A DNA stretch of 6,419 nucleotides from Anaerolineaceae bacterium. Its GTDB lineage: Bacteria > Chloroflexota > Anaerolineae > Anaerolineales > Anaerolineaceae. The stretch lies in the NCBI GenBank assembly GCA_003448875.1, contig DLXG01000037.1:1-6419 (forward strand). Reading direction: 5' to 3'. The position numbers were made by a program, and so were the translations under genes. The notes under the pieces are model-generated. The model saw only the letters and a list, made by a program, of their open reading frames with translations, did no database searches and was not told the origin of the DNA. The first letter of the stretch is position 1, and the number at the start of each line of letters is the position of its first letter. This document shows positions 1 to 5,729 of this stretch, one piece after another.

Positions 1-2
1 TC

Positions 3-233
3 CTTCTGCTGCTGTGGGCTGAACAACGCCATTCCCTTATCCAACAATATGCCGATTTTTTACTCTTTGGCGTCACATTAATCGGGATTATTTACTCAGC
101 CTACTTGACGTACCTTGAAATTGCGGTTATAAAAGCGATTTGTCCGTTCTGTGTGGTTTCAGCAGTCGCAATGTTGATTTTGTTTATTTATTCGGTAAAA
201 AGACTGATTGACCCGCGCGGCAATGAATCTTAG
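3..233 (+). CDS. VKOR-family membrane thiol oxidoreductase, C-terminal part
   Basis: The reading frame enters from the left edge and ends at TAG 231-233, leaving 76 residues. Two hydrophobic segments are seen (fragment residues about 19-38 and 51-66). Between them lies a Y-x-T-Y-L-E motif and the dithiol C-P-F-C at fragment residues 47-50. A helix ending in Y-L-E, then I-C-x-x-C, then a final helix is typical of the last part of vitamin K epoxide reductase homologues. In bacteria these membrane enzymes reoxidise a DsbA-like or thioredoxin-like partner and pass electrons to quinone, which drives disulfide formation outside the cytoplasm. The N-terminal half, which should hold the second cysteine pair, is outside the window, so a fused thioredoxin domain cannot be assessed. 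The next gene starts 17 bases downstream on the same strand, which suggests co-transcription. The family call is fairly firm; the partner protein is unknown. Confidence 0.85.
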   Translation, partial: LLLLWAEQRHSLIQQYADFLLFGVTLIGIIYSAYLTYLEIAVIKAICPFCVVSAVAMLILFIYSVKRLIDPRGNES

Positions 234-239
234 CTCCTC

Positions 240-245
240 AGGAGG
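240..245 (+). promoter_or_regulatory. Strong Shine-Dalgarno site of the acidic small protein gene
   Basis: A perfect AGGAGG lies 5 bases before the ATG at 251, which supports this short ORF as a real gene. The preceding CTCC (234-237) could pair with GGAG (241-244) across a three-base loop, a very small hairpin that is probably chance. Confidence 0.8.
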
Positions 246-250
246 ATCGA

Positions 251-484
251 ATGCCAAAAATTCGCTGCCATTATATTGATTGCGCTTTCCTGGATGACGG
301 TTATTGCAGTGCTGCTCTCATAGAAGTGGACCCTGATTCGGGATGCCTCACCTACTCCCCCACCGCCGAAAGCGAACACGAGGATGAGTGGGATGAAGAA
401 GAAATTGAGGAATGGGAAGATTTAGAAGAGGATCTGGAAGAAGAAGACGAAGATTGGATTGACGACGAAGAAGAAGAGTTCTAA
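251..484 (+). CDS. Small protein: four-cysteine N-terminal module plus very acidic tail
   Basis: This 77-residue protein has a perfect Shine-Dalgarno site and is followed by an intrinsic terminator, so it is very probably expressed. Residues 1-37 hold cysteines at 6, 11, 19 and 32 (spacing C-x4-C-x7-C-x12-C) with a DDGYCSA core. This resembles the small putative metal-binding domains grouped as DUF1540, though that match is from memory and uncertain. Residues 40-77 contain 28 Asp or Glu out of 38. Hydrophobic residues W47, I52, W55, L58, L62 and W69 recur every three to seven positions, so a helix with one hydrophobic stripe is possible. No signal peptide or membrane segment is seen, so it is probably cytoplasmic. 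It lies directly after a VKOR gene, so a redox link is conceivable, but its function is unknown. The reverse-strand ORF across this region is a shadow of the acidic codons. Confidence 0.8.
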   Translation: MPKIRCHYIDCAFLDDGYCSAALIEVDPDSGCLTYSPTAESEHEDEWDEEEIEEWEDLEEDLEEEDEDWIDDEEEEF

Positions 485-509
485 TCCTGACTAACCCTTG
501 GCGGTAATA

Positions 510-542
510 CCCCGGAGGAGGCTGGTATTCCGGGGTTTTTTT
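510..542 (+). terminator. Intrinsic terminator after the acidic small protein gene
   Basis: CCCCGGA (510-516) pairs perfectly with TCCGGGG (529-535) over a 12-base loop and is followed directly by seven T (536-542). A509-T536 can add one pair. It lies 25 bases after the stop codon at 484 and should end the VKOR/small-protein transcript. An overlapping alternative hairpin, AATACC (506-511) with GGTATT (524-529), cannot form at the same time. Confidence 0.88.
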
Positions 543-558
543 GTGAAAAGTTGATGCA

Positions 559-1860
559 ATGGCACAGGACAATCTCCTTCAAAAAAACTTGCGCTTCAAC
601 ACCATTGTCAACCTTTTGGACGGGGGATTTTTTGGATTCGCCCTGGGTCTTGCCTCATTTAGTACCGTCATTCCGCTTTTTATCGCCAATTTTACCGACT
701 CGGCTGCCTGGATCGGTTTGGTTCCCGCCATTCATGCTGTTGGATGGCAGTTTCCGCAATTATTGACCGCCCGCTGGGTCAGCAGGATGAACCGTTTCAA
801 ACCGTTTGTCCTGTTTATGACCGTACAGGAACGTCTGCCCTTTTTGGGATTGGCCTTACTGGCATGGTATTCTCCAAACATTGATAACCGCCTCACCCTT
901 ACCCTTGCTTTTTCTTTGCTGATCTGGCAAGGCGTTGGTGGTGGACTGACCGCGAACGCATGGCAAAATTTTATTGGCAAAATTATTCCCTTTAACTTAC
1001 GGGCTACTTTCTTTGGGGCTCAATCAGCCGCTGCCAACCTTTTAGGTGGAGTTGGGGCAATTCTGGCTGGCTTTTTATTGGAACGGCTGGCTTTCCCAAT
1101 CAATTTTATGATTTGTTTTTTGCTCGCCAGCGGAATGATGGTTATCTCATGGGTGTTTCTATCGCTCAGCCGCGAACCGAATCATCCGGTTGTGCCTGAT
1201 CCGGATAACCAAAAAGTATTCTGGCAAAAGGTTCTGGTAATTGTACGACAGGATCGTCCCTTCCGCTGGTTTATTATCAGCCGAATCCTTTTTCAATTTG
1301 CGACTATGGCAGCTGCTTTCTATACTGTTTACGCCGTTAAAGTTCTAGGAATGGGAGAAGTTGCCGCTGGTGTGATGACCAGCATTCTCTTCATCGTTCA
1401 GGTAGTTTCCAACATGGCTTTCGGCTGGTTAGCAGACCGCAAGGGACGTTTGCCGGTGTTGATGGCCGGTGCGCTTTGCTCGGTTATTGCAGCAGGCGCT
1501 GCCTGGTTAGCACCCAACTACAACTGGTTCTTCGGCATCATGATCTTTGCCGGCATGGCAAGTTCGGTTTTTTGGACCATTGGTATTGCCGTCAGCCTTG
1601 AATTTGGCACCGAGCAAGAGCGTCCTACTTATGTCGGCCTTGCCAACACCTTGATTGCCCCCAGCGCAATTCTGGCGCCATTGTTAGGGGGTTGGCTGGC
1701 GGATTGGGTGAATTATCGCCTCACATTTCTGGTATCCGCTTTGTTTGGGCTCTTAACCTGGCTGATCCTTTTCCTATTCGTTCGCATCCCTCAAAAATCC
1801 ACTGCGACGGTCCCTCTGGCTTATTCCCCAGAAACCAGTCTTGATTCACGAAACCAGTGA
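559..1860 (+). CDS. Major facilitator superfamily (MFS) transporter, substrate unknown
   Basis: The 433-residue protein is hydrophobic throughout, with about 12 predicted membrane helices in two halves. The charged loop at about residues 203-236 is the likely central cytoplasmic loop. The sequence G-W-L-A-D-R-K-G-R at residues 289-297 is the MFS loop signature (motif A type), here in the second half. The equivalent first-half loop is degenerate (R72-W-V-S-R-M-N-R-F80). Length is normal for the superfamily. It should move a small solute across the inner membrane, but nothing in the sequence or neighbours identifies the substrate or direction; an efflux or sugar-type permease are both possible. 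ATG 559 is the only usable start, because an in-frame TGA lies at 544-546. No Shine-Dalgarno site precedes it, and a terminator ends 16 bases upstream, so its promoter is unclear. The 3' end overlaps the convergent gene by 40 bases. Confidence 0.92.
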   Translation: MAQDNLLQKNLRFNTIVNLLDGGFFGFALGLASFSTVIPLFIANFTDSAAWIGLVPAIHAVGWQFPQLLTARWVSRMNRFKPFVLFMTVQERLPFLGLALLAWYSPNIDNRLTLTLAFSLLIWQGVGGGLTANAWQNFIGKIIPFNLRATFFGAQSAAANLLGGVGAILAGFLLERLAFPINFMICFLLASGMMVISWVFLSLSREPNHPVVPDPDNQKVFWQKVLVIVRQDRPFRWFIISRILFQFATMAAAFYTVYAVKVLGMGEVAAGVMTSILFIVQVVSNMAFGWLADRKGRLPVLMAGALCSVIAAGAAWLAPNYNWFFGIMIFAGMASSVFWTIGIAVSLEFGTEQERPTYVGLANTLIAPSAILAPLLGGWLADWVNYRLTFLVSALFGLLTWLILFLFVRIPQKSTATVPLAYSPETSLDSRNQ

Positions 1861-2195
1861 TACCCAAAAAAATAAATTGGCGCAATAAGAACTACAAAAA
1901 AGAATAAAAACATCTTGGGAATACCCAAAGTCCACAGGAATAAAAAAGAAAAAACGGCAATAAGTATCGAGCCCCATTTCTCTTTTTTCAAAGCAATTCC
2001 ATACCCACAAATCAAGCCGAATTGAAATAAAAGATTTATAGGAATATTATTTTCGACTAAGTCCGGCTGACGGTAAAGAATTTCTAACTGGTTGATAAAG
2101 AAAGCCCCCATCAAGAACAACATCACAACACAGAAAAAACGGCCAATCCAGATTACCTTGAAACGACTGAACTTAAAGAGGGGTTCATCATCCAT
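1821..2195 (-). CDS. Small four-helix membrane protein of unknown function
   Basis: The 124-residue protein starts with a charged segment (residues 1-12). Four hydrophobic stretches follow at about residues 13-34, 53-69, 74-91 and 94-111, with lysines (70, 71, 73) between the second and third. It ends in a short charged tail. I do not recognise the family with confidence; it loosely resembles small four-helix proteins annotated only as DUF membrane proteins (perhaps DUF7670). There is no Shine-Dalgarno site before ATG 2195, but a good promoter lies just upstream and would give a very short leader. By hand count bases 1861-2195 are about 36% GC, against 48% (601-660) and 60% (3001-3060) in sampled stretches of the flanking genes. 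This suggests a recent arrival or relaxed constraint. It converges on and overlaps the MFS gene by 40 bases. Confidence 0.7.
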   Translation of the reverse strand: MDDEPLFKFSRFKVIWIGRFFCVVMLFLMGAFFINQLEILYRQPDLVENNIPINLLFQFGLICGYGIALKKEKWGSILIAVFSFLFLWTLGIPKMFLFFFVVLIAPIYFFGYHWFRESRLVSGE

Positions 2196-2213
2196 GAAAA
2201 CACCATTAATTTT

Positions 2214-2241
2214 ATTATATATTCTTTACCGTTTAGGTAAA
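2214..2241 (-). promoter_or_regulatory. Candidate sigma-70-type promoter with inverted repeat, upstream of the small membrane protein gene
   Basis: On the minus strand a perfect -10 box TATAAT (2219-2214) is preceded after 16 bases by TTTACC (2241-2236), a four-of-six match to TTGACA. The start of transcription would fall near 2207, about 12 bases before the ATG. TTTACC (2225-2230) and GGTAAA (2236-2241) form a perfect 6-base inverted repeat with a 5-base centre, overlapping the -35 box and spacer, as an operator might. The region is AT-rich, so a chance -10 match is possible. Confidence 0.5.
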
Positions 2242-2280
2242 CTAATTTGGATTTATTCATAGAAATTCCTAATAACAAAC

Positions 2281-2311
2281 GAACACCCGACTCGATCAAA
2301 ATCGGGTGTTC
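2281..2311 (-). terminator. Intrinsic terminator of glnS
   Basis: GAACACCCGA (2281-2290) and TCGGGTGTTC (2302-2311) form a perfect 10-pair stem with an 11-base loop, starting 24 bases past the glnS stop codon. On the minus strand the stem is followed by GTTTGTTATT, a tract with seven T in ten. On the plus strand there is no matching T-run and no upstream plus-strand gene, so it serves glnS. Confidence 0.85.
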
Positions 2312-2335
2312 AATTTATATTTGATGCGTTGGTAT

Positions 2336-4024
2336 TTACTTCATTTTTTGTTCTATCTTCGCCCACGTATCCCGCAATGTCACCGTCAGGTTGAACACCA
2401 GCAAAGAATCGGTTGTGTCCGGATCCATGCAAAAGAATCCTTTGCGTTCAAACTGGAAGCGGTCACCCGGCTTAGCCTGAGCCAGACTTTTTTCCACTTT
2501 ACACCCACGGATAATCTTCAGGGAATCAGGATTGAGATAATCCAAAAAAGTTTTACCTTCTTCGGGTTGATTCGGGTTGGGTACAGTAAACAATCGGTCG
2601 TACCAGCGAACTTCCGCATCTAATGCGTGAGCAGCCGAAACCCAGTGGATCGTACCTTGAACTTTCCGCCCGTCCGGCGCGTAACCACCCCGCGTTTCGG
2701 GGTCATAGGTACAATGGATTTCACTTACCTGACCGATCTGCGGGTCTTTGACATAATCTGTACACTTGATGATGTACCCCCAGCGCAAACGCACTTCACG
2801 CCCCGGTGCAAGGCGGTAGTATTTAGGCGGGGGTTCCTCCCTGAAATCATCCCGTTCAATATAAAGCTCCCGGCTGAAGGGCACTTTTCGGGTTCCAGCA
2901 CTTGGGTCTTCAGGATTATTGATTGCCTCTAATTCCTCTACCTGCCCCTCAGGATAATTGGTGATGATTAACTTCACCGGGTCAATTACTGCCATCACCC
3001 GCGGCGCGCGCAGATTCAAATCATCCCTCACCGCGCTTTCCAGCAAGGCAACATCCACCACACTCTCTTTCTTTGAAACCCCCACCATGCTGATAAATTT
3101 TCGAATGGCTTCAGGGGTATAACCACGCCGACGCATTCCCCTCAAAGTCGGCATGCGGGGATCATCCCAGCCGCGCACATGCCCCTCTTCAACCAGTTGT
3201 TTCAAAAATCGCTTGCTTAAGATGGTATAGGTGAGGTTAAGCCGGGCAAACTCAATCTGACGGCTGGGGAAAATGCCCAGTTCACGGATAAACCATTCAT
3301 ACAACGGCCGGTGATCCTCGTAAGCCAGATCACAGAGAGAATGGGTAATTCCCTCGATCGAATCGCACTGACCATGGGCGAAATCATACATCGGGTAGAT
3401 ACACCACTTATTCCCGGTACGATGGTGTGGCGGCGTATGGATAATTCGATACATAACCGGATCGCGCAAGTTGATATTGCCGGAAGCCATGTCAATTTTG
3501 GCGCGCAGTACACATGCCCCCTCTGAAAATTCTCCATTTCGCATGCGCTCAAAAAGTTCGAGATTTTCTTCAACCGTTCGATTGCGATAAGGGCTCTCCC
3601 TGCCCGGTTCTGTCAACGTGCCGCGGTATTCTCGAATTTCTTCCGGGCTGAGATGACACACATAGGCTTTACCCTTCTTGATGAGTTGAACTGCAAACTC
3701 ATATAATTGCTCAAAATAATCAGAGGCGTAAAATTCCCGATCACCCCAATCGAAACCCAGCCAGCGGATATCTTCTTTGATCGCTTCAACATATTCCACA
3801 TCTTCCTTGACGGGATTGGTATCGTCAAAGCGCAGATTGGTCGTTCCCCCAAACGCCTGTGCAGTTTCAAAATCAATGCAAATGGCCTTGGCATGACCGA
3901 TATGTAAGTATCCATTCGGCTCTGGCGGAAAGCGGGTGCGCACGTAATTGAATCGTCCAGACTCTAGGTCTTCCCTCACTGCATCGAGTATGAAATTACT
4001 GGATTCTTGGGATTGATCGGTCAT
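2336..4024 (-). CDS. glnS: Glutaminyl-tRNA synthetase
   Basis: This cytoplasmic class I enzyme joins glutamine to tRNA-Gln using ATP. The 562 residues are close to the 554 of the E. coli enzyme, so it is full length. The ATP-binding signature [16 protein letters not shown] is at residues 34-49, with HIGH at 41-44. The second signature is I-L-S-K-R at 268-272, the form expected in GlnRS rather than the KMSKR of GluRS. The catalytic Rossmann half spans about residues 27-340, and the two beta-barrel anticodon-binding domains fill the rest; there is no extra C-terminal domain. ATG 4024 is supported by GGGAGGT (4037-4031) six bases upstream. The gene lies just downstream of tRNA-Gln, separated by a terminator-like hairpin. 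No convincing promoter of its own is seen, so it is probably expressed by read-through. It ends with its own terminator at 2281-2311. Confidence 0.98.
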   Translation of the reverse strand: MTDQSQESSNFILDAVREDLESGRFNYVRTRFPPEPNGYLHIGHAKAICIDFETAQAFGGTTNLRFDDTNPVKEDVEYVEAIKEDIRWLGFDWGDREFYASDYFEQLYEFAVQLIKKGKAYVCHLSPEEIREYRGTLTEPGRESPYRNRTVEENLELFERMRNGEFSEGACVLRAKIDMASGNINLRDPVMYRIIHTPPHHRTGNKWCIYPMYDFAHGQCDSIEGITHSLCDLAYEDHRPLYEWFIRELGIFPSRQIEFARLNLTYTILSKRFLKQLVEEGHVRGWDDPRMPTLRGMRRRGYTPEAIRKFISMVGVSKKESVVDVALLESAVRDDLNLRAPRVMAVIDPVKLIITNYPEGQVEELEAINNPEDPSAGTRKVPFSRELYIERDDFREEPPPKYYRLAPGREVRLRWGYIIKCTDYVKDPQIGQVSEIHCTYDPETRGGYAPDGRKVQGTIHWVSAAHALDAEVRWYDRLFTVPNPNQPEEGKTFLDYLNPDSLKIIRGCKVEKSLAQAKPGDRFQFERKGFFCMDPDTTDSLLVFNLTVTLRDTWAKIEQKMK

Positions 4025-4030
4025 TTTGAA

Positions 4031-4037
4031 ACCTCCC
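4031..4037 (-). promoter_or_regulatory. Shine-Dalgarno site of glnS
   Basis: GGGAGGT on the minus strand lies 6 bases before ATG 4024 and fixes the glnS start. It sits only 7 bases beyond the U-rich tail of the hairpin at 4050-4075, so that hairpin would form immediately next to the ribosome-binding site in a read-through transcript. Confidence 0.85.
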
Positions 4038-4044
4038 GTATTTT

Positions 4045-4075
4045 AGAGAAAAGCACCCTATCGAAAGGGTGCTTT
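4045..4075 (-). terminator. Terminator-like hairpin between tRNA-Gln and glnS
   Basis: On the minus strand AAAGCACCCT (4075-4066) pairs perfectly with AGGGTGCTTT (4059-4050) over the 6-base loop TTCGAT. A tail rich in T follows: TTTTCTCT at 4052-4045, partly within the stem. It starts 10 bases after the tRNA 3' end and should terminate the tRNA transcript. Because glnS begins 20 bases later without a clear promoter, termination is probably incomplete, and the hairpin may act as a fixed attenuator or 3' processing barrier. On the plus strand there is no T-run after it. Confidence 0.8.
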
Positions 4076-4085
4076 CGTCATCAGG

Positions 4086-4156
4086 CTGGGGGCAGAGGAT
4101 TCGAACCCCTATCAACAGATCCAGAGTCTGCTGTCCTGCCGTTGGACGAGCCCCCA
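4086..4156 (-). tRNA. trnQ: tRNA-Gln, anticodon CUG
   Basis: A complete 71-base cloverleaf folds on the minus strand. The acceptor stem TGGGGGC (4156-4150) pairs with GCCCCCA (4093-4087). The D stem is GTCC/GGAC with the GG pair in the loop. The anticodon stem GCAGA/TCTGT encloses the loop CTCTGGA, giving anticodon CUG (4124-4122), which reads CAG. The T arm is AGGGG-TTCGAAT-CCTCT. The U1-A72 pair and discriminator G73 (4086) agree with known GlnRS identity elements. The 3' CCA is not encoded (the genome continues CCT), so a CCA-adding enzyme is needed. It reads only CAG strictly, so a second tRNA-Gln(UUG) is expected elsewhere. It lies between gltX (41 bases upstream) and glnS, the gene for its own synthetase. 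Confidence 0.98.
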
Positions 4157-4171
4157 AATCTAACGAGCCAC

Positions 4172-4200
4172 ATTCTATCACTTTTCCCTGAGGCTGTCTA
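4172..4200 (-). promoter_or_regulatory. Promoter of tRNA-Gln, -35 box overlapping the gltX stop codon
   Basis: On the minus strand TAGACA (4200-4195, five of six to TTGACA) is followed by an optimal 17-base spacer and TAGAAT (4177-4172, five of six to TATAAT). TG before the -10 box (4180-4179) makes it an extended -10. Transcription would start near 4165, about 9 bases before the mature tRNA. The first three bases of the -35 box are the gltX stop codon TAG. No terminator lies between gltX and the tRNA, so read-through from gltX can add to this promoter. Confidence 0.75.
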
Positions 4201-5712
4201 GGCCTGCGCAGTGGCTTGTTCTACCATTTGTTTCAGTAATTCAACCGCCTTTTCCATCCTCTTCACCACAGTTTCTTTTCCAATAATTTCCATACTCTCA
4301 AACAAAGGCGGGCTGACCTTTTGTCCGGTTACGGCTATCCGCATCAATCCAAACACTTGCGCCGGTTTCAAGCCGGTTTCTTCCACCAGTTGTCGCATGG
4401 GAGGTTCGGCTGTGGCAACTTGCATATCAGGTAATTCTTTCAGAATCGCCAAAATTCTTTGGGCCAATTCATAGGATTGCTTTACAGATAAATCCTTTAC
4501 GACCAGTTCCTCAGCAACAGGCTGAACATCCTCCATAAAAAAGAAGCCGGCAATTTCTGTAACCTCGTCCAGTGTATGCAGACGCTCCTGTATCAGGGGG
4601 GTAACTTTCAGCAATACTTCATCGCTAACCGAATACCCTTTTTCGAGCAGAAATGGTTTGACCCGTCTGGCCAGTTCATCAATTGGCAAGTGACGGATGT
4701 GCAGTCCGTTGAAATGATCAAATTTGGTGAAATTAATCGCCGCTGGAGCGGGATTGAGCCGTTCTAAATTGAACTTTTCAATTAGGTCGGCCATTGTAAA
4801 GAACTCGGTGTGATCATCGTAACTCCACCCCATCAAAGCGATCCAATTAACCACCGCCTCCGGTAAATACCCGAGCCCTTGCAAATCCTTGAGGAAAATG
4901 GAGTACCCGTCCTTGATCAACTCCGCCGATTCACGCTTACTCATCTTGCCTTTACCGCTTGGTTTGAGGAACACCGAAAGATGAACCCAAGTTGGTTCCT
5001 GCCAGCCAAAGGCGCGGTGAATCAAACCATGCAAGGGAAAGGTCGGCAGCCACTCGGAGCCACGAATCACGTGCGTGATTTTCATCAGATGATCATCTAC
5101 AGCGGCTGCAAGATGATATAAGGCCAGACCATCCGACTTGACCAGAATATAATCATCCAGCACCCGATTCTCCACTGTAATTTCTCCACGAAGCAGGTCG
5201 GTTACGGTGGTCGTGCCTTCTTGTGGTGTTTTGAAACGGATGACATACGGCTCCCCAGCCATCACCCGAGATTTAGCCTCTGCCGGGTCAAGTTTTCGGC
5301 AGGTGCCGTCGTAATGCGGTGACTCCTTACGGCTCAACTGTTCTTGCCGGACGCTTTCCAATCTCTGCGGCGTGCAAAAACAATAATAGGCTTTTCCCTC
5401 TTCAATTAACTGCTGAGCATACTGCTGATAAATTTCTTTTCTTTGCGATTGCCGATAAGGGCCATAAGGGCCGCCTTTATCAGGCCCTTCGTCCCAATCC
5501 AGCCCCAGCCAGCGCAGCCCATTCATAATTTCTTCCTCGGCGCCGGGGACATAACGTTTTCGATCGGTATCTTCTATCCGCAGAATAAATTGCCCGCCTG
5601 TTTTTCGGGCAATTAGATAATTATAGAGAGCGGTACGCGCTCCGCCGATATGTAAATGCCCGGTAGGTGACGGGGCAAATCGGACACGCACAGGTGAGGG
5701 TGATTCAGCCAT
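4198..5712 (-). CDS. gltX: Glutamyl-tRNA synthetase
   Basis: This cytoplasmic class I enzyme attaches glutamate to tRNA-Glu, for translation and possibly for tetrapyrrole synthesis through glutamyl-tRNA. The 504-residue length is normal for bacteria. Residues 11-28 carry R-F-A-P-S-P-T-G-H-L-H-I-G-G-A-R-T-A, the HIGH-type signature, and K-M-S-K-R is at 256-260. C111, C113 and C138 (C-x-C then Y-D-G-T-C) match the zinc-binding region seen in many bacterial GluRS. The anticodon-binding helical domain is at about residues 320-504. I place the start at ATG 5712, because AAGGAG lies 4 bases upstream; a longer frame from TTG 5733 would translate through that site. It follows rodA by 17 bases with no terminator, so they share a transcript. 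Because a dedicated GlnRS is present, this enzyme need not mischarge tRNA-Gln, but whether it does cannot be read from the sequence. Confidence 0.98.
   Translation of the reverse strand: MAESPSPVRVRFAPSPTGHLHIGGARTALYNYLIARKTGGQFILRIEDTDRKRYVPGAEEEIMNGLRWLGLDWDEGPDKGGPYGPYRQSQRKEIYQQYAQQLIEEGKAYYCFCTPQRLESVRQEQLSRKESPHYDGTCRKLDPAEAKSRVMAGEPYVIRFKTPQEGTTTVTDLLRGEITVENRVLDDYILVKSDGLALYHLAAAVDDHLMKITHVIRGSEWLPTFPLHGLIHRAFGWQEPTWVHLSVFLKPSGKGKMSKRESAELIKDGYSIFLKDLQGLGYLPEAVVNWIALMGWSYDDHTEFFTMADLIEKFNLERLNPAPAAINFTKFDHFNGLHIRHLPIDELARRVKPFLLEKGYSVSDEVLLKVTPLIQERLHTLDEVTEIAGFFFMEDVQPVAEELVVKDLSVKQSYELAQRILAILKELPDMQVATAEPPMRQLVEETGLKPAQVFGLMRIAVTGQKVSPPLFESMEIIGKETVVKRMEKAVELLKQMVEQATAQA
5588..5614 (-). 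repeat. Perfect 9-base inverted repeat inside gltX
   Basis: AATTGCCCG (5588-5596) and CGGGCAATT (5606-5614) can form a hairpin with a 9-base loop in the gltX message, at codons 33-42 (L-I-A-R-K-T-G-G-Q-F). No T-run follows on the minus strand, so it is not a classic terminator. It may be only a consequence of the codons. Confidence 0.6.
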
Positions 5713-5716
5713 TATG

Positions 5717-5722
5717 CTCCTT
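5717..5722 (-). promoter_or_regulatory. Shine-Dalgarno site that fixes the gltX start
   Basis: AAGGAG on the minus strand lies 4 bases before ATG 5712. It sits in the 17-base gap after the rodA stop codon (5732-5730), which allows ribosomes finishing rodA to begin gltX. It argues against the upstream in-frame TTG at 5733. Confidence 0.85.
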
Positions 5723-5729
5723 AATACTT

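Noticed and set aside
551..766. 71-codon ORF starting at TTG 551
   Set aside because: Different frame of the MFS gene; the MFS frame carries membrane helices and the family motif.
2627..2932. 101-codon plus-strand ORF, and other plus- or minus-strand ORFs within glnS, gltX and rodA
   Set aside because: They lie wholly inside strongly recognised genes, show no family motifs and no ribosome-binding sites.
4040..4045. TAAAAT on the minus strand as a -10 box for glnS
   Set aside because: Transcription would start inside the glnS ribosome-binding site, and no acceptable -35 box lies at the right distance.
4025..4086. T-box or other riboswitch leader for glnS
   Set aside because: The interval is too short and lacks a T-box sequence; it contains only the single hairpin after the tRNA.
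3996..4201. ORFs on both strands across the tRNA
   Set aside because: They cover a full tRNA cloverleaf and a terminator hairpin and have no ribosome-binding sites; they are chance frames.
5452..5474. Repeated ATAAGGGCC near the gltX 5' part
   Set aside because: Explained by the protein repeat P-Y-G-P-Y in a conserved GluRS region.
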